DNA from: Henricia sp. BOLD:AAB3569
Taxonomy: Eukaryota > Echinodermata > Asteroidea > Spinulosida > Echinasteridae
Direction of reading: 5' to 3'
Assembly (NCBI GenBank): GCA_037783545.1
Contig: JBBELK010000982.1
Span: 62,001-126,000, forward strand
Length of the DNA stretch: 64,000 nt
Part shown: positions 1 to 13,100 of the stretch, piece by piece
Numbering within the stretch: position 1 is the first letter of the stretch
Layout of the letters: every line of letters starts with the position of its first letter
The notes under the pieces: model-generated
The model's input: the letters and a program-made list of their open reading frames with translations, nothing else
Told to the model about the DNA's origin: nothing
Databases searched by the model: none
Made by a program: the position numbers and the translations under genes

Positions 1-690
1 CCGACGAACTTCAAATTTTGCATGCCCTAAACTCTCTATATTGCGCACTTGTCATAAAAAATTGACAGACTTTCGCCGGGAAATGGCAGAGAAATTTCAA
101 AGTTTAGAAAAAACTGGGTTGAGGCTTCCTGACTGCTCTCGCGCAAACCGTGGCTGTCTGTACACACCTCTTTGGGGTACTCCTGAGTTGTGCGCATGCT
201 CAGTCATTCGGACTGTCGTTAACGCACCGCAGTTTGGCTCGGCAATTTGGTCAAAGTGTGGTCCAAACGTCGGCAAATTTGGAGGTCGAAAAATGTTCCG
301 ACGAACATCAAATTTTGCATGCCCTAAACTCTCTATATTGCGCACTTGTCATAACAAATTGACAGACTTTCGCCGGGAAATGGCAGAGAAATTTCAAAGT
401 TTAGAAAAAACTGGGTTGAGGCTTCCTGACTGCTCTCGCGCAAACCGTGGCTGTCTGTACACACCTCTTTGGGGTACTCCTGAGTTGTGCGCATGCTCAG
501 TCATTCGGACTGTCGTTAACGCACCGCAGTTTGGCTCGGCAATTTGGTCAAAGTGTGGTCCAAACGTCGGCAAATTTGGAGGTCGAAAAATGTTCCGACG
601 AACTTCAAATTGTGCATGCCCTAAACTCTCTATATTGCGCACTTGTCATAACAAATTGACAGACTTTCGCCGGGAAATGGCAGAGAAATT

Positions 691-2128
691 TCAAAGTTTA
701 GAAAAAACTGGGTTGAGGCTTCCTGACTGCTCTCGCGCAAACCGTGGCTGTCTGTACACACCTCTTTGGGGTACTCCTGAGTTGTGCGCATGCTCAGTCA
801 TTCGGACTGTCGTTAACGCACCGCAGTTTGGCTCGGCAATTTGGTCAAAGTGTGGTCCAAACGTCGGCAAATTCGGAGGTCGAAAAATGTTCCGACGAAC
901 TTCAAATTTTGCATGCCCTAAACTCTCTATATTGCGCACTTGTCATAAAAAATTGACAGACTTTCGCCGGGAAATGGCAGAGAAATTTCAAAGTTTAGAA
1001 AAAACTGGGTTGAGGCTTCCTGACTGCTCTCGCGCAAACCGTGGCTGTCTGTACACACCTCTTTGGGGTACTCCTGAGTTGTGCGCATGCTCAGTCATTC
1101 GGACTGTCGTTATCGCACCGCAGTTTGGCTCGGCAATTTGGTCAAAGTGTGGTCCAAACGTCGGCAAATTTGGAGGTCGAAAAATGTTCCGACGAACTTC
1201 AAATTTTGCATGCCCTAAACTCTCTATATTGCGCACTTGTCATAACAAATTGACAGACTTTCGCCGGGAAATGGCAGAGAAATTTCAAAGTTTAGAAAAA
1301 ACTGGGTTGAGGCTTCCTGACTGCTCTCGCGCAAACCGTGGCTGTCTGTACACACCTGTTTGGGGTACTCCTGAGTTGTGCGCATGCTCAGTCATTCGGA
1401 CTGTCGTTAACGCACCGCAGTTTGGCTCGGCAATTTGGTCAAAGTGTGGTCGAAACGTCGGCAAATTTGGAGGTCGAAAAATGTTCCGACGAACTTCAAA
1501 TTTTGCATGCCCTAAACTCTCTATATTGCGCACTTGTCATAAAAAATTGACAGACTTTCGCCGGGAAATGGCAGAGAAATTTCAAAGTTTAGAAAAAACT
1601 GGGTTGAGGCTTCCTGACTGCTCTCGCGCAAACCGTGGCTGTCTGTACACACCTATTTGGGGTACTCCTGAGTTGTGCGCATGCTCAGTCATTCGGACTG
1701 TCGTTAACGCACCGCAGTTTGGCTCGGCAATTTGGTCAAAGTGTGGTCCAAACGTCGGCAAATTTGGAGGTCGAAAAATGTTCCGACGAACTTCAAATGT
1801 TGCATGCCCTAAACTCTCTATATTGCGCACTTGTCATAAAAAATTGACAGACTTTCGCCGGGAAATGGCAGAGAAATTTCAAAGTTTAGAAAAAAACTGG
1901 GTTGAGGCTTCCTGACTGCCCTCGCGCAAACCGTGGCTGTCTGTACACACCTCTTTGGGGTACTCCTGAGTTGTGCGCATGCTCAGTCATTCGGACTGTC
2001 GTTAACGCACCGCAGTTTGGCTCGGCAATTTGGTCAAAGTGTGGTCCAAACGTCGGCAAATTTGGAGGTCGAAAAATGTTCCGACGAACTTCAAATTTTG
2101 CATGCCCTAAACTCTCTATATTGCGCAC
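691..2128 (+). repeat. A-type variant string, copy 1 (repeated about 10.7 kb away)
   Basis: Successive monomers carry attcggagg (about 871), cgttatcgc (about 1,108), gtcgaaacg (about 1,449), cctatttgg (about 1,652) and then the extra-A plus ctgccctcg monomer (about 1,887-1,921). The same ordered string recurs at 11,390-13,100 with one extra monomer interposed. Order-preserved sharing of rare variants indicates segmental duplication within the array rather than independent mutation. Confidence 0.75.
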
Positions 2129-3925
2129 TTGTCATAAAAAATTGACAGACTTTCGCCGGGAAATGGCAGAGAAATTTCAAAGTTTAGAAAAAACTGGGTT
2201 GAGGCTTCCTGACTGCTCTCGCGCAAACCGTGGCTGTCTGTACACACCTCTTTGGGGTACTCCTGAGTTGTGCGCATGCTCAGTCATTCGGACTGTCGTT
2301 AACGCACCGCAGTTTGGCTCGGCGATTTGGTCAAAGTGTGGTTCAAACGTCGGCAAATTTGGAGGTCGAAAAATGTTCCGACGAACTTCAAATTTTGCAT
2401 GCCCTAAACTCTCTATATTGCGCACTTGTCATAAAAAATTGACAGACTTTCGCCGGGAAATGGCAGAGAAATTTCAAAGTTTAGAAAAAAACTGGGTTGA
2501 GGCTTCCTGACTGCCCTCGCGCAAACCGTGGCTGTCTGTACACACCTCTTAGGGGTACTCCTGAGTTGTGCGCATGCTCAGTCATTCGGACTGTCGTTAA
2601 CGCACCGCAGTTTGGCTCGGCAATTTGGTCAAAGTGTGGTCCAAACGTCGGCAAATTTGGAGGTCGAAAAATGTTCCGACGAACTTCATATTTTGCATGC
2701 CCTAAACTCTCTATATTGCGCACTTGTCATAACAAATTGACAGACTTTCGCCGGGAAATGGCAGAGAAATTTCAAAGTTTAGAAAAAACTGGGTTGAGGC
2801 TTCCTGACTGCTCTCGCGCAAACCGTGGCTGTCTGTACACACCTCTTTGGGGTACTCCTGAGTTGTGCGCATGCTCAGTCATTCGGACTGTCGTTAACGC
2901 ACCGCAGTTTGGCTCGGCAATTTGGTCAAAGTGTGGTCCAAACGTCGGCAAATTTGGAGGTCGAAAAATGTTCCGACGAACTTTAAATTTTGCATGCCCT
3001 AAACTCTCTATATTGCGCACTTGTCATAAAAAATTGACAGACTTTCGCCGGGAAATGGCAGAGAAATTTCAAAGTTTAGAAAAAACTGGGTTGAGGCTTC
3101 CTGACTGCTCTCGCGCAAACCGTGGCTGTCTGTACACACCTCTTTGGGGTACTCCTGAGTTGTGCGCATGCTCAGTCATTCGGACTGTCGTTAACGCACC
3201 GCAGTTTGGCTCGGCAATTTGGTCAAAGTGTGGTCGAAACGTCGGCAAATTTGGAGGTCGAAAAATGTTCCGACGAACTTCAAATTTTGCATGCCCTAAA
3301 CTCTCTATATTGCGCACTTGTCATAAAAAATTGACAGACTTTCGCCGGGAAATGGCAGAGAAATTTCAAAGTTTAGAAAAAACTGGGTTGAGGCTTCCTG
3401 ACTGCTCTCGCGCAAACCGTGGCTGTCTGTACACACCTCTTTGGGGTACTCCTGAGTTGTGCGCATGCTCAGTCATTCGGACTGTCGTTAACGCACCGCA
3501 GTTTGGCTCGGCGATTTGGTCAAAGTGTGGTTCAAACGTCGGCAAATTTGGAGGTCGAAAAATGTTCCGACGAACTTCAAATTTTGCATGCCCTAAACTC
3601 TCTATATTGCGCACTTGTCATAAAAAATTGACAGACTTTCGCCGGGAAATGGCAGAGAAATTTCAAAGTTTAGAAAAAACTGGGTTGAGGCTTCCTGACT
3701 GCTCTCGCGCAAACCGTGGCTGTCTGTACACACCTCTTTGGGGTACTCCTGAGTTGTGCGCATTCTCAGTCATTCGGACTGTCGTTAACGCACCGCAGTT
3801 TGGCTCGGCAATTTGGTCAAAGTGTGATCCAAACGTCGGCAAATTTGGAGGTCGAAAAATGTTCCGACGAACTTCAAATTTTGCATGCCCTAAACTCTCT
3901 ATATTGCGCACTTGTCATAAAAAAA

Positions 3926-5709
3926 TTGACAGACTTTCGCCGGGAAATGGCAGAGAAATTTCAAAGTTTAGAAAAAACTGGGTTGAGGCTTCCTGACTGC
4001 TCTCGCGCAAACCGTGGCTGTCTGTACACACCTCTTTGGGGTACTCCTGAGTTGTGCGCATTCTCAGTCATTCGGACTGTCGTTAACGCACCGCAGTTTG
4101 GCTCGGCAATTTGGTCAAAGTGTGATCCAAACGTCGGCAAATTTGGAGGTCGAAAAATGTTCCGACGAACTTCAAATTTTGCATGCCCTAAACTCTCTAT
4201 ATTGCGCACTTGTCATAAAAAATTGACAGACTTTCGCCGGGAAATGGCAGAGAAATTTCAAAGTTTAGAAATAACTGGGTTGAGGCTTCCTGACTGCTCT
4301 CGCGCAAACCGTGGCTGTCTGTACACACCTCTTTGGGGTACTACTGAGTTGTGCGCATGCTCAGTCATTCGGACTGTCGTTAACGCACCGCAGTTTGGCT
4401 CGGCAATTTGGTCAAAGTGTGGTCCAAACGTCGGCAAATTTGGAGGTCGAAAAATGTTCCGACGAACTTCAAATTTTGCATGCCCTAAACTCTCTATATT
4501 GCGCACTTGTCATAAAAAATTGACAGACTTTCGCCGGGAAATGGCAGAGAAATTTCAAAGTTTAGAAAAAACTGGGTTGAGGCTTCCTGACTGCTCTCGC
4601 GCAAACCGTGGCTGTCTGTACACACCTCTTTGGGGTACTCCTGAGTTGTGCGCATGCTCAGTCATTCGGACTGTCGTTAACGCACCGCAGTTTGGCTCGG
4701 CAATTTGGTCAAAGTGTGGTCCAAACGTCGGCAAATTTGGAGGTCGAAAAATGTTCCGACGAACTTCAAATTTTGCATGCCCTAAACTCTCTATATTGCG
4801 CACTTGTCATAAAAAAATTGACAGACTTTCGCCGGGAAATGGCAGAGAAATTTCAAAGTTTAGAAAAAACTGGGTTGAGGCTTCCTGACTGCTCTCGCGC
4901 AAACCGTGGCTGTCTGTACACACCTCTTTGGGGTACTCCTGAGTTGTGCGCATTCTCAGTCATTCGGACTGTCGTTAACGCACCGCAGTTTGGCTCGGCA
5001 ATTTGGTCAAAGTGTGATCCAAACGTCGGCAAATTTGGAGGTCGAAAAATGTTCCGACGAACTTCAAATTTTGCATGCCCTAAACTCTCTATATTGCGCA
5101 CTTGTCATAAAAAATTGACAGACTTTCGCCGGGAAATGGCAGAGAAATTTCAAAGTTTAGAAATAACTGGGTTGAGGCTTCCTGACTGCTCTCGCGCAAA
5201 CCGTGGCTGTCTGTACACACCTCTTTGGGGTACTACTGAGTTGTGCGCATGCTCAGTCATTCGGACTGTCGTTAACGCACCGCAGTTTGGCTCGGCAATT
5301 TGGTCAAAGTGTGGTCCAAACGTCGGCAAATTTGGAGGTCGAAAAATGTTCCGACGAACTTCAAATTTTGCATGCCCTAAACTCTCTATATTGCGCACTT
5401 GTCATAAAAAATTGACAGACTTTCGCCGGGAAATGGCAGAGAAATTTCAAAGTTTAGAAAAAACTGGGTTGAGGCTTCCTGACTGCTCTCGCGCAAACCG
5501 TGGCTGTCTGTACACACCTCTTTGGGGTACTCCTGAGTTGTGCGCATGCTCAGTCATTCGGACTGTCGTTAACGCACCGCAGTTTGGCTCGGCAATTTGG
5601 TCAAAGTGTGGTCCAAACGTCGGCAAATTTGGAGGTCGAAAAATGTTCCGACGAACTTCAAATTTTGCATGCCCTAAACTCTCTATATTGCGCACTTGTC
5701 ATAAAAAAA
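3926..5709 (+). repeat. 892-bp three-monomer HOR, two tandem copies
   Basis: Copy 1 is 3,926-4,817 and copy 2 is 4,818-5,709, each 892 bp (3 x 297 + 1). Each holds, in order, a monomer with gcattctcag plus gtgatccaaa, a monomer with gaaataactggg plus ggtactactg, and an unmarked monomer ending in an A-run one base longer. I found no difference between the copies by eye. Another gcattctcag/gtgatcc monomer directly precedes copy 1, consistent with unequal exchange at this unit. Confidence 0.9.
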
Positions 5710-8679
5710 TTGACAGACTTTCGCCGGGAAATGGCAGAGAAATTTCAAAGTTTAGAAAAAACTGGGTTGAGGCTTCCTGACTGCTCTCGCGCAAACCGAG
5801 GCTGTCTGTACACACCTCTTTGGGGTACTCCTGAGTTGTGCGCATGCTCAGTCATTCGGACTGTCGTTAACGCACCGCAGTTTGGCTCGGCAATTTGGTC
5901 AAAGTGTGGTCCAAACGTCGGCAAATTTGGAGGTCGAAAAATGTTCCGACGAACTTCAAATTTTGCATGCCCTAAACTCTCTATATTGCGCACTTGTCAT
6001 ACAAAATTGACAGACTTTCGCCGGGAAATGGCAGAGAAATTTCAAAGTTTAGAAAAAACTGGGTTGAGGCTTCCTGACTGCTCTCGCGCAAACCGTGGCT
6101 GTCTGTACACACCTCTTTGGGGTACTCCTGAGTTGTGCGCATGCTCAGTCATTCGGACTGTCGTTAACGCACCGCAGTTTGGCTCGGCAATTTGGTCAAA
6201 GTGTGGTCCAAACGTCGGCAAATTTGGAGGTCGAAAAATGTTCCGACGAACTTCAAATTTTGCATGCCCTAAACTCTCTATATTGCGCACTTGTCATAAA
6301 AAATTGACAGACTTTCGCCGGGAAATGGCAGAGAAATTTCAAAGTTTAGAAAAAACTGGGTTGAGGCTTCCTGACTGCTCTCGCGCAAACCGTGGCTGTC
6401 TGTACACACCTCTTTGGGGTACTCCTGAGTTGTGCGCATGCTCAGTCATTCGGACTGTCGTTAACGCACCGCAGTTTGGCTCGGCAATTTGGTCAAAGTG
6501 TGGTCCAAACGTCGGCAAATTTGGAGGTCGAAAAATGTTCCGACGAACTTCAAATTTTGCATGCCCTAAACTCTCTATATTGCGCACTTGTCATAAAAAA
6601 TTGACAGACTTTCGCCGGGAAATGGCAGAGAAATTTCAAAGTTTAGAAAAAACTGGGTTGAGGCTTCCTGACTGCTCTCGCGCAAACCGTGGCTGTCTGT
6701 ACACACCTCTTTGGGGTACTCCTGAGTTGTGCGCATGCTCAGTCATTCGGACTGTCGTTAACGCACCGCAGTTTGGCTCGGCAATTTGGTCAAAGTGTGG
6801 TCCAAACGTCGGCAAATTTGGAGGTCGAAAAATGTTCCGACGAACTTCAAATTTTGCATGACCTAAACTCTCTATATTGCGCACTTGTCATAACAAATTG
6901 ACAGACTTTCGCCGGGAAATGGCAGAGAAATTTCAAAGTTTAGAAAAAACTGGGTTGAGGCTTCCTGACTGCTCTCGCGCAAACCGTGGCTGTCTGTACA
7001 CACCTCTTTGGGGTACTCCTGAGTTGTGCGCATGCTCAGTCATTCGGACTGTCGTTAACGCACCGCAGTTTGGCTCGGCGATTTGGTCAAAGTGTGGTTC
7101 AAACGTCGGCAAATTTGGAGGTCGAAAAATGTTCCGACGAACTTCAAATTTTGCATGCCCTAAACTCTCTATATTGCGCACTTGTCATAAAAAATTGACA
7201 GACTTTCGCCGGGAAATGGCAGAGAAATTTCAAAGTTTAGAAAAAACTGGGTTGAGGCTTCCTGACTGCTCTCGCGCAAACCGTGGCTGTCTGTACACAC
7301 CTCTTTGGGGTACTCCTGAGTTGTGCGCATGCTCAGTCATTCGGACTGTCGTTAACGCACCGCAGTTTGGCTCGGCAATTTGGTCAAAGTGTGGTCCAAA
7401 CGTCGGCAAATTTGGAGGTCGAAAAATGTTCCGACGAACTTCAAATTTTGCATGCCCTAAACTCTCTATATTGCGCACTTGTCATAAAAAATTGACAGAC
7501 TTTCGCCGGGAAATGGCAGAGAAATTTCAAAGTTTAGAAAAAACTGGGTTGAGGCTTCCTGACTGCTCTCGCGCAAACCGTGGCTGTCTGTACACACCTC
7601 TTTGGGGTACTCCTGAGTTGTGCGCATGCTCAGTCATTCGGACTGTCGTTAACGCACCGCAGTTTGGCTCGGCAATTTGGTCAAAGTGTGGTCCAAACGT
7701 CGGCAAATTTGGAGGTCGAAAAATGTTCCGACGAACTTCAAATTTTGCATGCCCTAAACTCTCTATATTGCGCACTTGTCATAAAAAATTGACAGACTTT
7801 CGCCGGGAAATGGCAGAGAAATTTCAAAGTTTAGAAAAAACTGGGTTGAGGCTTCCTGACTGCTCTCGCGCAAACCGTGGCTGTCTGTACACACCTCTTT
7901 GGGGTACTCCTGAGTTGTGCGCATGCTCAGTCATTCGGACTGTCGTTAACGCACCGCAGTTTGGCTCGGCAATTTGGTCAAAGTGTGGTCCAAACGTCGG
8001 CAAATTTGGAGGTCGAAAAATGTTCCGACGAACTTCAAATTTTGCATGCCCTAAACTCTCTATATTGCGCACTTGTCATAAAAAATTGACAGACTTTCGC
8101 CGGGAAATGGCAGAGAAATTTCAAAGTTTAGAAAAAACTGGGTTGAGGCTTCCTGACTGCTCTCGCGCAAACCGTGGCTGTCTGTACACACCTCTTTGGG
8201 GTACTCCTGAGTTGTGCGCATGCTCAGTCATTCGGACTGTCGTTAACGCACCGCAGTTTGGCTCGGCAATTTGGTCAAAGTGTGGTCCAAACGTCGGCAA
8301 ATTTGGAGGTCGAAAAATGTTCCGACGAACTTCAAATTTTGCATGCCCTAAACTCTCTATATTGCGCACTTGTCATAAAAAATTGACAGACTTTCGCCGG
8401 GAAATGGCAGAGAAATTTCAAAGTTTAGAAAAAACTGGGTTGAGGCTTCCTGACTGCTCTCGCGCAAACCGTGGCTGTCTGTACACACCTCTTTGGGGTA
8501 CTCCTGAGTTGTGCGCATGCTCAGTCATTCGGACTGTCGTTAACGCACCGCAGTTTGGCTCGGCAATTTGGTCAAAGTGTGGTCCAAACGTCGGCAAATT
8601 TGGAGGTCGAAAAATGTTCCGACGAACTTCAAATTTTGCATGACCTAAACTCTCTATATTGCGCACTTGTCATAACAAA
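5710..8679 (+). repeat. Highly homogenised monomer run with a 1,782-bp six-monomer period
   Basis: Ten monomers, most of which look identical to the reference. Two carry gcatgacct (about 6,857 and 8,639), exactly 1,782 bp (6 x 297) apart, each followed by a taacaaattg junction. The six-mer 6,898-8,679 opens with a ggcgatttgg/gttcaaacg monomer followed by four unmarked monomers. The low variation implies recent local amplification or conversion. Confidence 0.75.
7195..7491 (+). repeat. Reference (consensus-like) 297-bp monomer
   Basis: One of four consecutive unmarked monomers (7,195-8,382), chosen as reference, with phase 1 set at the ttgacagac landmark. Hand count gives 68 C and 71 G in 297 bp (46.8% GC) and 17 CpG, an observed/expected ratio near 1.05. 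Visible parts are: a GAAATTTC palindrome and A-run early; a CGTTAACG palindrome in the middle; two GCATGC palindromes; a tcggcaatttgg motif and a near copy of it 31 bp later; and an A/T-tract-rich last third. One plus-strand frame lacks any stop over all 99 codons. I do not recognise the family. Confidence 0.9.
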
Positions 8680-11389
8680 TTGACAGACTTTCGCCGTGAA
8701 ATGGCAGAGAAATTTCAAAGTTTAGAAAAAACTGGGTTGAGGCTTCCTGACTGCTCTCGCGCAAACCGTGGCTGTCTCTACACACCTCTTTGGGGTACTC
8801 CTGAGTTGTGCGCATGCTCAGTCATTCGGACTGTCGTTAACGCACCGCAGTTTGGCTCGGCAATTTGGTCAAAGTGTGGTCCAAACGTCGGCAAATTTGG
8901 AGGTCGAAAAATGTTCCGACGAACTTCAAATTTTGCATGCCCTAAACTCTCTATATTGCGCACTTGTCATAAAAAATTGACAGACTTTCGCCGGGAAATG
9001 GCAGAGAAATTTCAAAGTTTAGAAAAAACTGGGTTGAGGCTTCCTGACTGCTCTCGCGCAAACCGTGGCTGTCTGTACACACCTCTTTGGGGTACTCCTG
9101 AGTTGTGCGCATGCTCAGTCATTCGGACTGTCGTTATCGCACCGCAGTTTGGCTCGGCAATTTGGTCAAAGTGTGGTCCAAACGTCGGCAAATTTGGAGG
9201 TCGAAAAATGTTCCGACGAACATCAAATTTTGCATGCCCTAAACTCTCTATATTGCGCACTTGTCATAACAAATTGACAGACTTTCGCCGGGAAATGGCA
9301 GAGAAATTTCAAAGTTTAGAAAAAACTGGGTTGAGGCTTCCTGACTGCTCTCGCGCAAACCGTGGCTGTCTGTACACACCTCTTTGGGGTACTCCTGAGT
9401 TGTGCGCATGCTCAGTCATTCGGACTGTCGTTAACGCACCGCAGTTTGGCTCGGCAATTTGGTCAAAGTGTGGTCCAAACGTCGGCAAATTTGGAGGTCG
9501 AAAAATGTTCCGACGAACTTCAAATTTTGCATGCCCTAAACTCTCTATATTGCGCACTTGTCATACAAAATTGACAGACTTTCGCCGGGAAATGGCAGAG
9601 AAATTTCAAAGTTTAGAAAAAACTGGGTTGAGGCTTCCTGACTGCTCTCGCGCAAACCGTGGCTGTCTGTACACACCTCTTTGGGGTACTCCTGAGTTGT
9701 GCGCATGCTCAGTCATTCGGACTGTCGTTATCGCACCGCAGTTTGGCTCGGCAATTTGGTCAAAGTGTGGTCCAAACGTCGGCAAATTTGGAGGTCGAAA
9801 AATGTTCCGACGAACTTCAAATTTTGCATGCCCTAAACTCTCTATATTGCGCACTTGTCATAACAAATTGACAGACTTTCGCCGGGAAATGGCAGAGAAA
9901 TTTCAAAGTTTAGAAAAAACTGGGTTGAGGCTTCCTGACTGCTCTCGCGCAAACCGTGGCTGTCTGTACACACCTCTTTGGGGTACTCCTGAGTTGTGCG
10001 CATGCTCAGTCATTCGGACTGTCGTTAACGCACCGCAGTTTGGCTCGGCAATTTGGTCAAAGTGTGGTCGAAACGTCGGAAAATTTGGAGGTCGAAAAAT
10101 CTTCCGACGAACTTCAAATTTTGCATGCCCTAAACTCTCTATATTGCGCACTTGTCATAAAAAATTGACAGACTTTCGCCGGGAAATGGCAGAGAAATTT
10201 CAAAGTTTAGAAAAAAACTGGGTTGAGGCTTCCTGACTGCCCTCGCGCAAACCGTGGCTGTCTGTACACACCTCTTTGGGGTACTCCTGAGTTGTGCGCA
10301 TGCTCAGTCATTCGGACTGTCGTTAACGCACCGCAGTTTGGCTCGGCAATTTGGTCAAAGTGTGGTCCAAACGTCGGCAAATCTGGAGGTCGAAAAATGT
10401 TCCGACGAACTTCAAATTTTGCATGCCCTAAACTCTCTATATTGCGCACTTGTCATAACAAATTGACAGACTTTCGCCGGGAAATGGCAGAGAAATTTCA
10501 AAGTTTAGAAAAAAACTGGGTTGAGGCTTCCTGACTGCTCTCGCGCAAACCGTGGCTGTCTGTACACACCTCTTTGGGGTACTCCTGAGTTGTGCGCATG
10601 CTCAGTCATTCGGACTGTCGTTAACGCACCGCAGTTTGGCTCGGCGATTTGGTCAAAGTGTGGTTCAAACGTCGGCAAATTTGGAGGTCGAAAAATGTTC
10701 CGACGAACTTCAAATTTTGCATGCCCTAAACTCTCTATATTGCGCACTTGTCATAAAAAATTGACAGACTTTCGCCGGGAAATGGCAGAGAAATGTCAAA
10801 GTTTAGAAAAAACTGAGTTGAGGCTTCCTGACTGCTCTCGCGCAAACCGTGGCTGTCTGTACACACCTCTTTGGGGTACTCCTGAGTTGTGCGCATGCTC
10901 AGTCATTCGGACTGTCGTTAACGCACCGCAGTTTGGCTCGGCAATTTGGTCAAAGTGTGGTCCAAACGTCGGCAAATTTGGAGGTCGAAAAATGTTCCGA
11001 CGAACTTCAAATTTTGCATGCCCTAAACTCTCTATATTGCGCACTTGTCATACAAAATTGACAGACTTTCGCCGGGAAATGGCAGAGAAATTTCAAAGTT
11101 TAGAAAAAACTGGGTTGAGGCTTCCTGACTGCTCTCGCGCAAACCGTGGCTGTCTGTACACACCTCTTTGGGGTACTCCTGAGTTGTGCGCATGCTCAGT
11201 CATTCGGACTGTCGTTAACGCACCGCAGTTTGGCTCGGCAATTTGGTCAAAGTGTGGTCCAAACGTCGGCAAATTTGGAGGTCGAAAAATGTTCCGACGA
11301 ACTTCAAATTTTGCATGCCCTAAACTCTCTATATTGCGCACTTGTCATAACAAATTGACAGACTTTCGCCGGGAAATGGCAGAGAAATT

Positions 11390-13100
11390 TCAAAGTTTAG
11401 AAAAAACTGGGTTGAGGCTTCCTGACTGCTCTCGCGCAAACCGTGGCTGTCTGTACACACCTCTTTGGGGTACTCCTGAGTTGTGCGCATGCTCAGTCAT
11501 TCGGACTGTCGTTAACGCACCGCAGTTTGGCTCGGCAATTTGGTCAAAGTGTGGTCCAAACGTCGGCAAATTCGGAGGTCGAAAAATGTTCCGACGAACT
11601 TCAAATTTTGCATGCCCTAAACTCTCTATATTGCGCACTTGTCATAAAAAATTGACAGACTTTCGCCGGGAAATGGCAGAGAAATTTCAAAGTTTAGAAA
11701 AAACTGGGTTGAGGCTTCCTGACTGCTCTCGCGCAAACCGTGGCTGTCTGTACACACCTCTTTGGGGTACTCCTGAGTTGTGCGCATGCTCAGTCATTCG
11801 GACTGTCGTTATCGCACCGCAGTTTGGCTCGGCAATTTGGTCAAAGTGTGGTCCAAACGTCGGCAAATTTGGAGGTCGAAAAATGTTCCGACGAACTTCA
11901 AATTTTGCATGCCCTAAACTCTCTATATTGCGCACTTGTCATAACAAATTGACAGACTTTCGCCGGGAAATGGCAGAGAAATTTCAAAGTTTAGAAAAAA
12001 CTGGGTTGAGGCTTCCTGACTGCTCTCGCGCAAACCGTGGCTGTCTGTACACACCTCTTTGGGGTACTCCTGAGTTGTGCGCATGCTCAGTCATTCGGAC
12101 TGTCGTTAACGCACCGCAGTTTGGCTCGGCAATTTGGTCAAAGTGTGGTCGAAACGTCGGCAAATTTGGAGGTCGAAAAATGTTCCGACGAACTTCAAAT
12201 TTTGCATGCCCTAAACTCTCTATATTGCGCACTTGTCATAAAAAATTGACAGACTTTCGCCGGGAAATGGCAGAGAAATTTCAAAGTTTAGAAAAAACTG
12301 GGTTGAGGCTTCCTGACTGCTCTCGCGCAAACCGTGGCTGTCTGTACACACCTATTTGGGGTACTCCTGAGTTGTGCGCATGCTCAGTCATTCGGACTGT
12401 CGTTAACGCACCGCAGTTTGGCTCGGCAATTTGGTCAAAGTGTGGTCCAAACGTCGGCAAATTTGGAGGTCGAAAAATGTTCCGACGAACTTCAAATTTT
12501 GCATGTCCTAAACTCTCTATATTGCGCACTTGTCATAAAAAATTGACAGACTTTCGCCGGGAAATGGCAGAGAAATTTCAAAGTTTAGAAAAAACTGGGT
12601 TGAGGCTTCCTGACTGCTCTCGCGCAAACCGTGGCTGTCTGTACACACCTCTTTGGGGTACTCCTGAGTTGTGCGCATGCTCAGTCATTCGGACTGTCGT
12701 TAACGCACCGCAGTTTGGCTCGGCAATTTGGTCAAAGTGTGGTCCAAACGTCGGAAAATTTGGAGGTCGAAAAATCTTCCGACGAACTTCAAATTTTGCA
12801 TGCCCTAAACTCTCTATATTGCGCACTTGTCATAAAAAATTGACAGACTTTCGCCGGGAAATGGCAGAGAAATTTCAAAGTTTAGAAAAAAACTGGGTTG
12901 AGGCTTCCTGACTGCCCTCGCGCAAACCGTGGCTGTCTGTACACACCTCTTTGGGGTACTCCTGAGTTGTGCGCATGCTCAGTCATTCGGACTGTCGTTA
13001 ACGCACCGCAGTTTGGCTCGGCAATTTGGTCAAAGTTGTGGTCCAAACGTCGGCAAATTTGGAGGTCGAAAAATGTTCCGACGAACTTCAAATTTTGCAT
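11390..13100 (+). repeat. A-type variant string, copy 2
   Basis: Repeats the ordered marker string seen at 691-2,128: attcggagg near 11,571, cgttatcgc near 11,808, gtcgaaacg near 12,149, cctatttgg near 12,353. An extra cggaaaattt/atcttccg monomer (about 12,578-12,826) then precedes the extra-A ctgccctcg monomer. The last monomer also has a non-homopolymer T insertion near 13,036 (caaagttgtgg), so two extra bases accumulate between neighbouring landmarks. A partial relative lies at about 9,012-10,236. Confidence 0.75.

Noticed and set aside
97-345. 82-codon minus-strand and 70-codon plus-strand open frames that recur in nearly every monomer
   Set aside because: They are shadows of the repeat. 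They overlap each other and the through-frame, match no family I know, and variants change all frames alike.
41-1915. Long plus-strand open frame, repeated as similar frames throughout the array (up to 1,478 codons)
   Set aside because: It is the 99-codon-per-monomer phase effect. It has no start context, domain or end of its own, begins and ends wherever a stop or extra base happens to fall, and its stops have spread as HOR markers.
7367-7424. Pol III A-box and B-box, as in a tRNA- or 5S-derived satellite
   Set aside because: ttggctcggcaa and aggtcgaaaa resemble the boxes only loosely, with several mismatches at fixed positions, and no cloverleaf can be drawn.
7429-7445. A functional CENP-B box
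   Set aside because: The required pattern TTCG-4-A-2-CGGG is not met; only the left half resembles it. Kept as a low-interest finding, not as a feature.
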